DNA from: Rugamonas apoptosis
GTDB lineage: Bacteria; Pseudomonadota; Gammaproteobacteria; Burkholderiales; Burkholderiaceae_D
Direction of reading: 5' to 3'
Length of the DNA: 64,000 nucleotides
NCBI RefSeq assembly: GCF_014042355.1
Contig: NZ_JACEZU010000009.1
Coordinates: 62,001-126,000, forward strand
Notes under the pieces: generated by a model
The model's database searches: none
Told to the model about the DNA's origin: nothing
What the model saw: only the letters and a program-made list of their open reading frames with translations
Shown here: positions 1-9,018 of the stretch, piece by piece
How positions within the stretch are numbered: the stretch's first letter is position 1
How the letters are laid out: each line of letters starts with the position of its first letter
Position numbers and translations under genes: made by a program

Positions 1-491
1 TCGGCTTCATCTGGGGCATCGAGCGTAACAAGGACAGCGGCCTGGGCGTGGCCCTGCTGCTCGGCTTCACCTTCTTCATGGGGCTGATGCTCACGCCTAT
101 CCTGTCGCGCACGCTCGGCTATGCCAACGGCGGCTTCCTGATCATGACCGCGTTCGGCGGCACGGCCAGCGTATTCGCCGTGATGGCCAGCGTGGCCACC
201 GTATCGAAGCGCGACTTCTCGGGTCTGGGCAAGTGGCTGTTCGCCGGCGTGATCGTGATGATCATCGCCTCGCTGGCCAACATCTTCCTGGGCTTGCCGG
301 CGCTGGCCATCACCATCTCCGTGATCGCGATCGCCATCTTCTCGGCTTACATCCTGTATGACGTGCAGCAGATCGTGAACGGCGGCGAGACCAACTACAT
401 CCGCGCCACCCTGGCCATTTACCTGGACGTGTACAACATCTTCGTCAACCTGCTGTCGCTGCTGGGCATCTTCGGCGGCAACCGCGACTGA
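1..491 (+). CDS. Bax inhibitor-1 / YccA family membrane protein (3' part)
   Basis: The gene enters from the left edge and is read in frame from base 3; about 162 residues are visible and the start lies outside the window. The protein is almost wholly hydrophobic, with at least five membrane-spanning stretches. It ends in the pattern typical of the Bax inhibitor-1/YccA/YbhL family, where a late helix with YILYDVQQIVNGG is followed by a short polar tail after a last hydrophobic segment. Members are inner-membrane proteins; YccA of E. coli modulates the FtsH protease, and others act as ion or metabolite leak channels. Nothing visible separates YccA-like from YbhL-like members. A strong terminator follows directly, so this is the last gene of its transcript. 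Confidence 0.88.
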   Translation, partial: GFIWGIERNKDSGLGVALLLGFTFFMGLMLTPILSRTLGYANGGFLIMTAFGGTASVFAVMASVATVSKRDFSGLGKWLFAGVIVMIIASLANIFLGLPALAITISVIAIAIFSAYILYDVQQIVNGGETNYIRATLAIYLDVYNIFVNLLSLLGIFGGNRD

Positions 492-510
492 GCGAAAAAG
501 CTTTCCTCCC

Positions 511-538
511 AAAGCCGGCCTCGCGCCGGCTTTTTTTT
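511..538 (+). terminator. Rho-independent terminator
   Basis: A GC-rich stem (AAGCCGGC pairing with GCCGGCTT, loop of about 5 nt) is followed by a run of eight T. It lies 20 bases after the stop codon of the Bax inhibitor-1 family gene and ends that transcript. Confidence 0.9.
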
Positions 539-549
539 CGAGCCCGTAA

Positions 550-593
550 ATTGTGTTACGTCCCCATTTGAGAAATTGGGGACGTAACACAAT
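550..593. repeat. REP-like palindrome, GGGGACGTAACAC core
   Basis: Two arms of 20 and 21 bases, differing by one missing base, are separated by GAG. The right arm reads AAATTGGGGACGTAACACAA. It sits in the gap between two convergent genes. The same core recurs several times at 30438-30684, so this is a dispersed repeat and not a gene-specific site. It could add to termination of pbpC on the minus strand. Confidence 0.8.
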
Positions 594-612
594 AGCGCGG
601 AACTCCCCTTGA

Positions 613-2721
613 TTAGCGCACGTGGAAGCGGGTTTCGGCGATCACGCGGGCATCGGCGTCGACCAGCGCCAGCAGGTGCGGGCCGGCCACGGGGCGCCAG
701 GCGTAGTCGGCGCCGGCCTGCCCCAGCAAGGCGCCGTCCAGCCGCCATTGCAAGCCCTGCCCGGCCTGGGCCTGGAAGGTGACGCGCTGGCTGGCGTCGG
801 GAATATCGGGGTCGATGGCGATGATGCTGGACTGGCCCGGATACAGGATGCGCGGCGCCCGGCGCCCATCGTCCAGCAGCGCCACCACCGGCGATTCCGT
901 CCCGGCCAGGAACCATTCGGCGCGCGGGGCTTCCAGCGCGGGCTGGAACGCGATCTGGCGCCGCAGCACGCCGGCCGGCGCGGCCGGGGCGCGGCTGGGC
1001 TCATGCTGGTGCAGATAGTCGATCACGTCGCGCCACACGGGCGCGGCGCCGCTGACGCCAGACACGTCCCACATCGACTGCCCATCGAAATTGCCGACCC
1101 AGACACCCACCGTATAGCGCTCCGTATAACCGAGGCACCAGTTGTCGCGCATGTCCTTGCTGGTGCCGGTCTTGACGGCGCTCCAGACGGTGGTGGCCAG
1201 TTCGTTCTTCAGGCCGAAGGTCACGCTGCGGGCGGCGCGGTCGGCCAGCATGTCGCTGACGATAAAGGTGGCGCCGGCGTCGAGCACGCGGCCGCGCACC
1301 TGCGGTGGCCGGGGCAGCAGACCGACCGTCCCTTGCAAGCCACCGCTGGCCAGCGTGCGGTAGGCGTTACTCAACTCCAGCAGACTCACTTCGGCCGAGC
1401 CGAGGGCCAGCGAGTAGCCGTAGTATTCGGCGCCTTCCGTCAGGCTGTCCAGCCCCAGTACATGCAGGCGCTCGTAAAACCGGTCCAGCCCCGTCATCAG
1501 CAAGGTGCGCACGGCCGGCACGTTGAGCGAACTGGCCAGGCTGGTGCGGGCGCTCACATAACCCTTGAATTCCTTGTCGTAGTTCTGCGGGATGTACAGG
1601 CCGGACGGGGTGGAAATATCGATCTGGCTATCCTCCAGCAACGACGCGGCCGTGATCAGGCGCCGCTCCAGCGCCAGTTGGTACAGGAAAGGCTTAAGCG
1701 TGGAGCCGGCCTGGCGCAGCGCCGTCACGCCATCGACATCGCTGCCGCCCGCGTTGCCGACATAGGCCAGGATGTCGCCGCTGGCGTTGTCGAGCACGAC
1801 GACGGCGCCATCGTTCACGTTGCGCGTGCGCAGCGCCATCAACTGCTGGCGCAGCGCGGCCTGGGCGTAGCGTTGCAGGTCGCCATCGAGCGTGCTGCGC
1901 ACGGCCCCCCCCCCCTCCCTCAGCAACTGGCGCGCCACCTGCGGCGCCGGCGGCAGCGGCGATGCCAGCAGCGGGCGGCCCAGCGCCAGCACCGTGCCCT
2001 GCTCGATGGCGGCGCAGCTGTCGGCCATGCGCAGCTCGCGCGCCAACGCGCATGCGCGGCTGGCCACTTGCCGTGCCGGCGCCTCCGGCGCGCGCAGCAG
2101 GCTGGCCAGGATCACGGCTTCGCTTTGATTGAGCCCCGATGGCGCCTTGCCGAACAGGCCGCGCGCTGCCGCGCCCACCCCTTGCAGCTCGCCCCGGAAC
2201 GACACCAGGTTCAGGTACGCTTCCAGGATCTGCGGCTTGCTCCACCCGGCTTCAAGCTGGCGGGCGGCCATCGCCTGGTCCCATTTCTGGCCCCAGCTGC
2301 GGCCTGCCGCCCCGCCCCGCATGGCCGGGTCCAGCTGCGCGGCCAGCTGCATGGTGATGGTGGAGGCGCCACGCGCGCGCTTGCGCCACAGGTTGTCCCA
2401 GGCCGCCTTGCCGATGGCCTTCAGGTCGACGCCGTCGTGCTGGTAAAAACGCTGGTCCTCGGCCTGCAGTACGGCGCCCGGCAAACTCGGTGAGATGTCT
2501 TCCAGCGCCACCCACGGCAGGCGCCGCACCTTCAAATTGACGCGCAACGATTGCACCGGCTGGCCGTGGCGGTCCAGCAGTTGCGCATCCGACGGCAGAT
2601 AGGCGGCCCGCACCTGCTCTGGCGTGGGGATGGCCGATACGCCATCCGGCGCGGCCACCGCCGGCGCGCCTGCCAGCATCAGCGCCGCCAGCAGCAAGGC
2701 GACGGTTACTTCTCTGCCCAT
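613..2721 (-). CDS. pbpC: Penicillin-binding protein 1C (bifunctional peptidoglycan synthase)
   Basis: Predicted to polymerise glycan strands and cross-link them at the outer face of the inner membrane. After an N-terminal hydrophobic segment (residues 6-24) comes the GT51 transglycosylase with EDQRFYQHDG near residue 89 and RGASTITMQ near 120. The transpeptidase follows, with STLK near 340 (nucleophile Ser), SSLN, and KTGTS near 517. The C-terminal 100 residues match the extra domain typical of PBP1C. At 702 aa it is somewhat short (E. coli PbpC is about 770). I chose ATG 2721, which has GGGAG seven bases upstream and shares one base with the stop of the macroglobulin gene (TGATG); GTG 2724 is possible. 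The pairing with an alpha-2-macroglobulin gene is a known conserved neighbourhood. A run of eleven G interrupts the coding strand. Confidence 0.95.
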   Translation of the reverse strand: MGREVTVALLLAALMLAGAPAVAAPDGVSAIPTPEQVRAAYLPSDAQLLDRHGQPVQSLRVNLKVRRLPWVALEDISPSLPGAVLQAEDQRFYQHDGVDLKAIGKAAWDNLWRKRARGASTITMQLAAQLDPAMRGGAAGRSWGQKWDQAMAARQLEAGWSKPQILEAYLNLVSFRGELQGVGAAARGLFGKAPSGLNQSEAVILASLLRAPEAPARQVASRACALARELRMADSCAAIEQGTVLALGRPLLASPLPPAPQVARQLLREGGGAVRSTLDGDLQRYAQAALRQQLMALRTRNVNDGAVVVLDNASGDILAYVGNAGGSDVDGVTALRQAGSTLKPFLYQLALERRLITAASLLEDSQIDISTPSGLYIPQNYDKEFKGYVSARTSLASSLNVPAVRTLLMTGLDRFYERLHVLGLDSLTEGAEYYGYSLALGSAEVSLLELSNAYRTLASGGLQGTVGLLPRPPQVRGRVLDAGATFIVSDMLADRAARSVTFGLKNELATTVWSAVKTGTSKDMRDNWCLGYTERYTVGVWVGNFDGQSMWDVSGVSGAAPVWRDVIDYLHQHEPSRAPAAPAGVLRRQIAFQPALEAPRAEWFLAGTESPVVALLDDGRRAPRILYPGQSSIIAIDPDIPDASQRVTFQAQAGQGLQWRLDGALLGQAGADYAWRPVAGPHLLALVDADARVIAETRFHVR
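1905..1915. repeat. Homopolymer of eleven C (G on the coding strand) inside pbpC
   Basis: Eleven consecutive C on the + strand encode part of REGGGAV between the two catalytic domains of PBP1C. The frame is open as given. Such tracts are prone to slipped-strand mispairing and to sequencing error. Confidence 0.85.
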
Positions 2722-5700
2722 CACTGCACTCCCAGCACCGCGTTGGGCGACTGCCCGAACATCTCGGGACTGTACATGGCTTCCACCCGCGTGGGCGGCA
2801 ACACGAACTGGCCCGCATTATTCAAGCGCACCGTGTACTCGACGCTCCATTTGCCTTTCGGGATGAAGGCGTAATAAGCCCTGAATGCCTCGAAGCTGCG
2901 CTCCTCGAACGCGGGCCAGGTCCAGCCGGTACGCTGTTCGCCACCACTCAGTATTTTGGAATCGCGCCCCAATCCCGTGCCCAGCACACTGGCGCCGGCC
3001 GGTATCGGATCATCCACCACCACCCAGGTCATGTCAGCCTGCGCCTCCAGGTCCAGGTGCACCCGGTACACGTCGCCGCGCGACCATACGCCAGGCACCT
3101 TGCGCTCGATGGCCGTGACCGTGCGGCTGATGGTATAGCCGCTCGATTGCGGTTTTTGCAGCGGGATGGCGGCCAGGCTTTGCACCGTCACCCACGGCTT
3201 GCCCTTGCCCGCATGTTCCAGTTGCAGCTGCCCTTCCCCGCGCGGCCAGGGCAGCATGGCGCTGCCGCCGGCGACGGTTTTATCGAAGGCGATGCTCTTG
3301 CTCGATTCGGCCAGCGACGCGCTGCTGATACCCGTCACCGGTACCGCCTCGAACTTGCGGGTGAATTTCTCGAACGCCAGCACCCCCCAGGTGTTGGCCA
3401 CCGTGGTGCGCCAGTGGCCTTGCAGCTGCCGTCCCAGCGCGCCGCGCGCCAGCCGGCCCATGTCCGCCTGCCAGGACGGGTCGTCCCTCACGGCCAGCAG
3501 CAGGCGGTTGGCGTTGGCGTCGGGCGAGGCCATCAGCCACCACCAGTCGTCGTTGCGTTCAGTGGAAAAGCCCATGGTCGTGCCTTGCAGGTTCAGGCGC
3601 GTGCGCAACACCTGCTGCACGTGCGCCATCCGCTCGGCGTGGTGGGGCAGTCCGGCGCTGCGTTGCAGGATCAGATACCAGTCGATGACGGCGGAGGTGG
3701 GCCACAGATCCGGCGCCAGCGTGAACGACTCCAGTTCCCGCGCCTCCACCGGACGGCTGCGCGACAACGCTTCCAGCGCGGCCAGCTTGCGCACCGCCAG
3801 ATCGGCCGTGCGCAGCGCGGAACCCCGGATCACCTTGCCCTGGACGAAGCCCAGCAAGCCCTCCTCCATGCGCGACTTGAGTTCCGGCGGGATCTCATAC
3901 GCCGCCTCGTCGGCCGCCGACAACACGTAGGCCGTCAGGCTGTCGCTGCCCTGGTCCATGATCGGGAAATACTTGAGCAGGCCATCGGCGTCCATGTGCG
4001 CCTGCAGTGTGGCCACCAGCGTTTGCCAACGGTCACGGTCCTGCAAGGCGATGGCGCGCGACGCCCGCTGCTCCAAACAGGTGTAGGGATAGCTGCGCAT
4101 GTACTCGCGCACACCGGGCAGCTCGTTGCCCAGCCGCGCGCTGAACGTGGCCTGCACCCCGCCGCGGCCGGGAATGGCGCCCGCCGGCAGCCGCACCGTC
4201 ATATTGTTGGTTTTCTCCAGTTGCAGCAGCGTGGCCTGCACCGTGCGCACCGGCACAGCCGGCACCACCTTCTGCCGCACGCGCAGGCGGTCGGCCGAAC
4301 CAGCGACGGCGACGGCACCGTCGTTGCCGTGGACCCCCGCGCTCACGTCCCATTGCAATTCCTCGGCGCCAGCCGGCGCCTGGTAATCCCAGCCGATCTC
4401 GCGCGCCTGGCCGGCCGCCAGCGCCAGCTTTTGCGGCGCCAGCGCCTTGCCGCCCACGCTGGCGCCCAGGTCCACCTGCACTTCGCCTTCCGTCGTGTTG
4501 CGCAGCGTGAAGCCGGCGTGGAACTTGTCGCCTTCCCGTACCAGCGCAGGCAGGCCGGATAACAGGATCAGATCCTGCGTGCTGCGCACCTCCGTGCGCC
4601 CGGTGCCGAACAGGTCGGCGTCGGCGCTGGCCACGGCGACGATGCGGAACGCCGTCAGCGAGTCATTCAGCGGCACCTGCACCGTGGCCTCGCCGTTGGC
4701 GTCCAGCGTCACGCGCGCCTTCCAGAACAGCAGCGTATCGAACAATTCCCGGCCCGCGCCCTTGCCGCCGCCGCCGCCGGCCGGCACCGCCTTGCGGCCG
4801 AAGTGGCGCTTGCCCACCACCTGCATCTGCGCCGTCGCCGTCTGCACCTGCAAACTGCGCTGGCCCATCATCGCTTCCAGCAGTTCCCAGCTGGCATTGG
4901 GCATCAGCTCCAGCAAGCCCACGTCCACGGCCGCCAGCGCCACCTCGGCGCCGGCCGGCGCGGGTTTGCCGTCGGCGCGGGTGACCTTGACGGCCACCGT
5001 GGCCCGCTCGCGGATCTTGTACACCGGCTTGTCGGCACGAACCTGCACCTTGAGTTCATTGGCCGACCAGCCCACCCGCAGCGGCGTGATCCCCAGCTTG
5101 TAGGCCGGCTTGCCCAGGTCCACCAGCGCCGTCGGCTGCACACCGGCTACGCGCCCGCGCACCACCAGCGCCGACACATAGACGTTGGGCGCGTACTGCG
5201 GCTTGACGGGAATCGTGAACACGGGCGCGCTGCCCGACAACTGGCGCACATAGGTGTCGATCACACCTTCGCGCTCCACCGTCACCAGCGCGGTGGCGGC
5301 GCGGAACGGCATGCGCAACTGGAAGCTGGCCGTGTCGCCCGGCTCATAGCGCTTCTTTTCGGGCAGCAGGTCGATGCGGTCGTTGTCAGTGGCCTTGAAC
5401 CACCAGTCGTCGCCGTCGGCCACCCAGGTTTCGCGGTTGGTCACGGCTTCGTGGCCGGCGCCGTCGCGGGTACGGGCACGCAGGATCAGGTTGCCCGCCG
5501 CGGGCGCCTTGACCTCGCAAATGAGCAGGCCCTTGCTGTCGGTCCTGCCTTCGCAGGCGGCGCCCAGTGCCTTGATCTCGCTGCTGTTCTCGTAGGCGTA
5601 GAAGCCGCCGATCAAACGCCGCCGGTGCGAGTAGTTCTCGCGCTGGAAGTAGTCCACGTTGACGGGGGCGTCGGCCACCGGTTTGCCCTGCAGGTCCAGC

Positions 5701-8525
5701 ACCACCACCTGGAACTTGAGCGCGGCGCGGCTCATCACCCAGCCGTCGGGCTGGATGCCGATCACATAGGCCGATGGCCACAGTGCGATGCCGGTGGACG
5801 CGGTCAGCGTTTCGCCGTTGGCGTCCTGGTAGGACATTTCTGCCACCAGCTGGCGCGGTACGGGCGATGGCGTCAGCCCATCCAGCGCCACGCGGGCGCC
5901 GCCGGCCCGGTCCAGCGTCAGCTCGCGCGTGCGCGCCGCCGCTGGCGATGCAGACTGGTCGCCGCTTTCATCGTAGCCGCCTTCATCCTCATCGAACACG
6001 GGCGCATCGTCCTCCTTGCCCACGCGGACGTCGCCGGCGCTGAAGGTGAAATCGCCATAATCATCGAACTGTACGCTCTTGGGTTGCACCATGGTGCGCA
6101 ACTTGACGGCCGCGCCACCGGCGCCGCCACCGGACAGGTAGCTGAGCTGCACATCCAGGTCCACGCTGCTCGCCTGCACGGCCGGCGTCTTCGGTCCCTG
6201 CAAAATGGCTTTCATGGTCGGCACGCGGAACTGTTCGACACGGAAGCGCCCCGCGCTCTGCCCGCCCAGCATGATTTCATACCAGCCCTGCTTGGCGTCG
6301 GCCGGAATCACCCACTCGTTGGCGGCCGTGCCGTTGGCGTTCCAGCGCAGCGGCAGTTCGTATTTCTGCTCGCTGCCTTCATGGATGACGAACATTTTCT
6401 CCGGCAGCGCGGCGCGGTCCTGCACGCCCAGGCGGCGGGCGCGCCAATCGCGGTTGCTGGTGCGCGGCTCGTCGCTGGCCCGCACATAACGGATGCCCTG
6501 CTCCACGTGGCGGCGCAGGAAGTGCTTCATGTGCACCGTTTCGCCGGCCCGCAATAAGGTCCGGTCGAACACGGTGGCGGCGATGATGTTGTCGGCCTCG
6601 AAGTCGTCGGTGGGCACGTTGAAGCGCCAGGTCTCGATGCCGCGGTTCCAGTTCGACAGCGTGAACGTCATGTCGCCACCGCTGCGGGCGCTGACGAAAT
6701 AGCCGTCGTTGCCGCGGCAGGACGACAGAGCCAATTCCTGCGCGATGCTGGCCACGCCCTGCGCGTTGGACGTGCCTTGCCACAGCAACTTGCCGGCGCA
6801 GTCGCGCACCGCCACCTGCGCGCCGGCCACCGGTTGCCCCTTGTCGAGCGAGGTCACCCACACCAGCGATGAACTGGCGCCATGCTTGAAGTGCGCCACC
6901 AGGTTGGTCACCAGTGCCGCCGCGCTGACGTAGGCCGGCGATGGCTTGGCGTTGAGCGCCTCCCCCAGTTTGGGGCTGGCCAGTTCCACCACATAGAAAC
7001 CGGGCTTGCGCAGCGGGATGCCCACCACTTCAAAGGCACGCTTGCCGCCCGGCTTGGGCAGCGTGAAATGGTCCACGGTCGCGTCCTTGTCACCACCCAG
7101 CAATGCGCGCGGCATGTCTCTCGCATACAGCTCGCCAGGTTCCCAGCTGTCGTTGCCGTAGGACAGACGTTTGAGCCAATCCATCACCTGCTGGTCCTGC
7201 TGGTCGGCCACGCGCAGCATGGCGCCCTTGACGGTGGCGTCCTTGGCGGTTGCGTCTTTGGCGGGGGCGCCTTCGACCCGCGCCACATTCCCCGCCAGCA
7301 CGGGCTCCACGTTGCGCACCGTGACCGGCAGCATATGGTCGCCACGCGCTTCGATAATGCCGAAGCGGGCCGGGAACTTGACCAGCGGTGGTTGCGCATC
7401 CATCCGCACGGCGAGTGGGAAGCGGCCCTGGTTCAGCAGGGAGCGGCCGGCATCGTCCTTCAACGCGGGCGGCAGCGACAGCATCAACTTGCTCTGCTCA
7501 GGGAACGGTCCGGCGATGGTGACGTTGCTGACGTATTCTGCCTTCTTCTGCTCCTTGTCGACAGCGGCGCTATAGCTCTTGCCGCCCGGCCCCGTCAGAC
7601 GCACGGCCAGCGCGTCGGCCATGCGCACGGGTGCGGAGAAGTCCAGCCGCACCGGCAGGAACGGGATGCAGCCGCCCTTGGGCTGCAAACGTTCGCAGCT
7701 GAAGCGGGCCGTGAAGTCGGGCCGCGTCTTGTAGCTCAAGGTCTGGTCCTGCGTGTTGGCGACGCCGCTGTCGGCCGCGATGCCCGCGCCCCACACCAGC
7801 GCCACACGCGCATCGGCCGGCAAACGGCGTTTGCATTGCAGGACCACGATGGGCAACTGCTCCAACCGCTTGCTGCGCACGCCCGTGGTGGCGCGCCACA
7901 CCACGCCACGGGCGCGGAAGTACAGCGACAAATAGCGTTCCGTGAAATCCTTGCGCTGGGCCAGGATCTGATCGCGCTCGGCGCCGGCCAGCACACGCAC
8001 GGGAATGCGCTCGTTGATGCCGTCGGCGCGGCACCATGCATGCTCGGTCACCGTCTCCTCACGCGGCAGCGCGTCCAGGCCCAGCACGAACACCTGCTGT
8101 TCGTCGACCACCATACTGCCCTCGCGCGGCATGGCCTGCACGATGGCCGGGCCGCCCGTGTTGAAGCCGAACGGCGCGCTGTCGGCCAGCGGCTGGCCGG
8201 CCAGGTTCTTCAGGCCGGGCTTGAGCGTGAAGCGGCAGGCCACGCCACCCGGCAGGTCGCGCGCGAAATCGTAGCTCCAGTTGGCGCCGTCGATCCAGCG
8301 GCCGCTGCCCGCTTCGGGGCAATCGATGGTGAACGGGTCGGCCAGGGCCAGGTCGCCAAATGCCACCATCTGCGTATTGAAGCGCACCTGCACCTGGCGC
8401 ACGGCCTTGGCCGCGCCGCCGGGCGAAAACGACAGCACACCCGGCGCCGCCAGCGCGGCCAGGGGCAGCGACAAGGCCGCGCAGCATAACAACATCAAAG
8501 CGAGAATACGACGCAGGACAGGCAT
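2721..8525 (-). CDS. Bacterial alpha-2-macroglobulin family protein
   Basis: A giant exported protein of 1934 aa, thought to trap host or competitor proteases in the periplasm. The start is ATG 8525, giving a clean signal peptide (MPVLRRI..., hydrophobic core, cleavage after ALAA). The preceding in-frame codons look like leader sequence. MG-type beta domains fill the N-terminal half, and the thioester motif TCLEQ (Cys near residue 1483) lies in the C-terminal half, followed by an alpha/alpha toroid region. The intact CLEQ argues for the thioester-bearing type (E. coli YfhM class) rather than the type lacking it. I see no convincing lipobox, so it may be soluble or held by its N-terminal helix. 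It is transcribed with pbpC, which follows with a one-base overlap. Such pairs are thought to protect cells when the wall is breached and repaired. Confidence 0.93.
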   Translation of the reverse strand: MPVLRRILALMLLCCAALSLPLAALAAPGVLSFSPGGAAKAVRQVQVRFNTQMVAFGDLALADPFTIDCPEAGSGRWIDGANWSYDFARDLPGGVACRFTLKPGLKNLAGQPLADSAPFGFNTGGPAIVQAMPREGSMVVDEQQVFVLGLDALPREETVTEHAWCRADGINERIPVRVLAGAERDQILAQRKDFTERYLSLYFRARGVVWRATTGVRSKRLEQLPIVVLQCKRRLPADARVALVWGAGIAADSGVANTQDQTLSYKTRPDFTARFSCERLQPKGGCIPFLPVRLDFSAPVRMADALAVRLTGPGGKSYSAAVDKEQKKAEYVSNVTIAGPFPEQSKLMLSLPPALKDDAGRSLLNQGRFPLAVRMDAQPPLVKFPARFGIIEARGDHMLPVTVRNVEPVLAGNVARVEGAPAKDATAKDATVKGAMLRVADQQDQQVMDWLKRLSYGNDSWEPGELYARDMPRALLGGDKDATVDHFTLPKPGGKRAFEVVGIPLRKPGFYVVELASPKLGEALNAKPSPAYVSAAALVTNLVAHFKHGASSSLVWVTSLDKGQPVAGAQVAVRDCAGKLLWQGTSNAQGVASIAQELALSSCRGNDGYFVSARSGGDMTFTLSNWNRGIETWRFNVPTDDFEADNIIAATVFDRTLLRAGETVHMKHFLRRHVEQGIRYVRASDEPRTSNRDWRARRLGVQDRAALPEKMFVIHEGSEQKYELPLRWNANGTAANEWVIPADAKQGWYEIMLGGQSAGRFRVEQFRVPTMKAILQGPKTPAVQASSVDLDVQLSYLSGGGAGGAAVKLRTMVQPKSVQFDDYGDFTFSAGDVRVGKEDDAPVFDEDEGGYDESGDQSASPAAARTRELTLDRAGGARVALDGLTPSPVPRQLVAEMSYQDANGETLTASTGIALWPSAYVIGIQPDGWVMSRAALKFQVVVLDLQGKPVADAPVNVDYFQRENYSHRRRLIGGFYAYENSSEIKALGAACEGRTDSKGLLICEVKAPAAGNLILRARTRDGAGHEAVTNRETWVADGDDWWFKATDNDRIDLLPEKKRYEPGDTASFQLRMPFRAATALVTVEREGVIDTYVRQLSGSAPVFTIPVKPQYAPNVYVSALVVRGRVAGVQPTALVDLGKPAYKLGITPLRVGWSANELKVQVRADKPVYKIRERATVAVKVTRADGKPAPAGAEVALAAVDVGLLELMPNASWELLEAMMGQRSLQVQTATAQMQVVGKRHFGRKAVPAGGGGGKGAGRELFDTLLFWKARVTLDANGEATVQVPLNDSLTAFRIVAVASADADLFGTGRTEVRSTQDLILLSGLPALVREGDKFHAGFTLRNTTEGEVQVDLGASVGGKALAPQKLALAAGQAREIGWDYQAPAGAEELQWDVSAGVHGNDGAVAVAGSADRLRVRQKVVPAVPVRTVQATLLQLEKTNNMTVRLPAGAIPGRGGVQATFSARLGNELPGVREYMRSYPYTCLEQRASRAIALQDRDRWQTLVATLQAHMDADGLLKYFPIMDQGSDSLTAYVLSAADEAAYEIPPELKSRMEEGLLGFVQGKVIRGSALRTADLAVRKLAALEALSRSRPVEARELESFTLAPDLWPTSAVIDWYLILQRSAGLPHHAERMAHVQQVLRTRLNLQGTTMGFSTERNDDWWWLMASPDANANRLLLAVRDDPSWQADMGRLARGALGRQLQGHWRTTVANTWGVLAFEKFTRKFEAVPVTGISSASLAESSKSIAFDKTVAGGSAMLPWPRGEGQLQLEHAGKGKPWVTVQSLAAIPLQKPQSSGYTISRTVTAIERKVPGVWSRGDVYRVHLDLEAQADMTWVVVDDPIPAGASVLGTGLGRDSKILSGGEQRTGWTWPAFEERSFEAFRAYYAFIPKGKWSVEYTVRLNNAGQFVLPPTRVEAMYSPEMFGQSPNAVLGVQ

Positions 8526-8547
8526 GCCGGCTCCAGTGGGTGTCGCA

Positions 8548-8565
8548 GCACCGAGCTGTCGGTGC
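8548..8565. other. Small hairpin in the leader of the macroglobulin gene
   Basis: GCACCGA and TCGGTGC pair around a 4-nt loop about 25 bases upstream of ATG 8525. It has no T tract. It might affect translation of the macroglobulin gene, but this is a weak inference. Confidence 0.3.
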
Positions 8566-8709
8566 ACGAACACGGGCGGCCTGGCGCATGCTTCAGGAAT
8601 GAGGGGGATGAGCCAGTGTTACAAAGGCGCCTGCGGCTGTCAATAAAATTATAAAAAAGCCATTACAAAAGCGACGTCGCGCATCGCGAACAGCGGCTGG
8701 TGGCAACAA

Positions 8710-9018
8710 CTAGCAGAAGTCCGGCCGATTCTCCTTGAGCCACGACTTGACCAGTCCCAGAAGCCCACGCGCCTGTCGTTGGCACTCCTCCACCGCAGTG
8801 GGCGTCGTGGAAGTGCGATAGCCGTTGGCCCACAGTGCTGCCATCGCGCACTGCATGATGCATTTGTAGGCCGCGTCGAAGCGATTTTCATCACTGATGG
8901 CCGTGATGCTCGCGTCATGCAAATTGCGTTCCGCAGCAGTCAGAAGACGTTGAATATCTTCACGCCGGGCGCTGAACGCGATGAGACTCTGGGTCGCCAA
9001 CAAGTTTTGCAAAGTCAT
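8710..9018 (-). CDS. HEPN-domain protein, probably internally deleted (partner of MNT protein)
   Basis: A 102-aa helical protein whose start lies 59 bases inside the upstream nucleotidyltransferase gene, as in MNT/HEPN modules. Residues 1-70, including ENRFDAAYKCIMQCAMAALWANGYR in two pieces around 45-68, match the N-terminal half of a familiar HEPN family. The last 28 residues (TAVEECQRQ... to NRPDFC) resemble that family's C-terminal helix. From memory, full-length relatives are about 140-150 aa and carry a PGHH segment and an RRKRN..DY segment between these parts; both are missing. It therefore looks like an in-frame deletion of about 45 codons that would remove the predicted RNase site. 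If the module is a toxin-antitoxin or defence pair, this copy is likely inactive or neutralising only. Confidence 0.7.
   Translation of the reverse strand: MTLQNLLATQSLIAFSARREDIQRLLTAAERNLHDASITAISDENRFDAAYKCIMQCAMAALWANGYRTSTTPTAVEECQRQARGLLGLVKSWLKENRPDFC

Noticed and set aside
3057..4562. Long + strand open frames opposite the macroglobulin gene (also 4803-6557 and 6882-8489)
   Set aside because: Arg/His/Gln-rich shadow frames. No ribosome sites and no recognisable domain.
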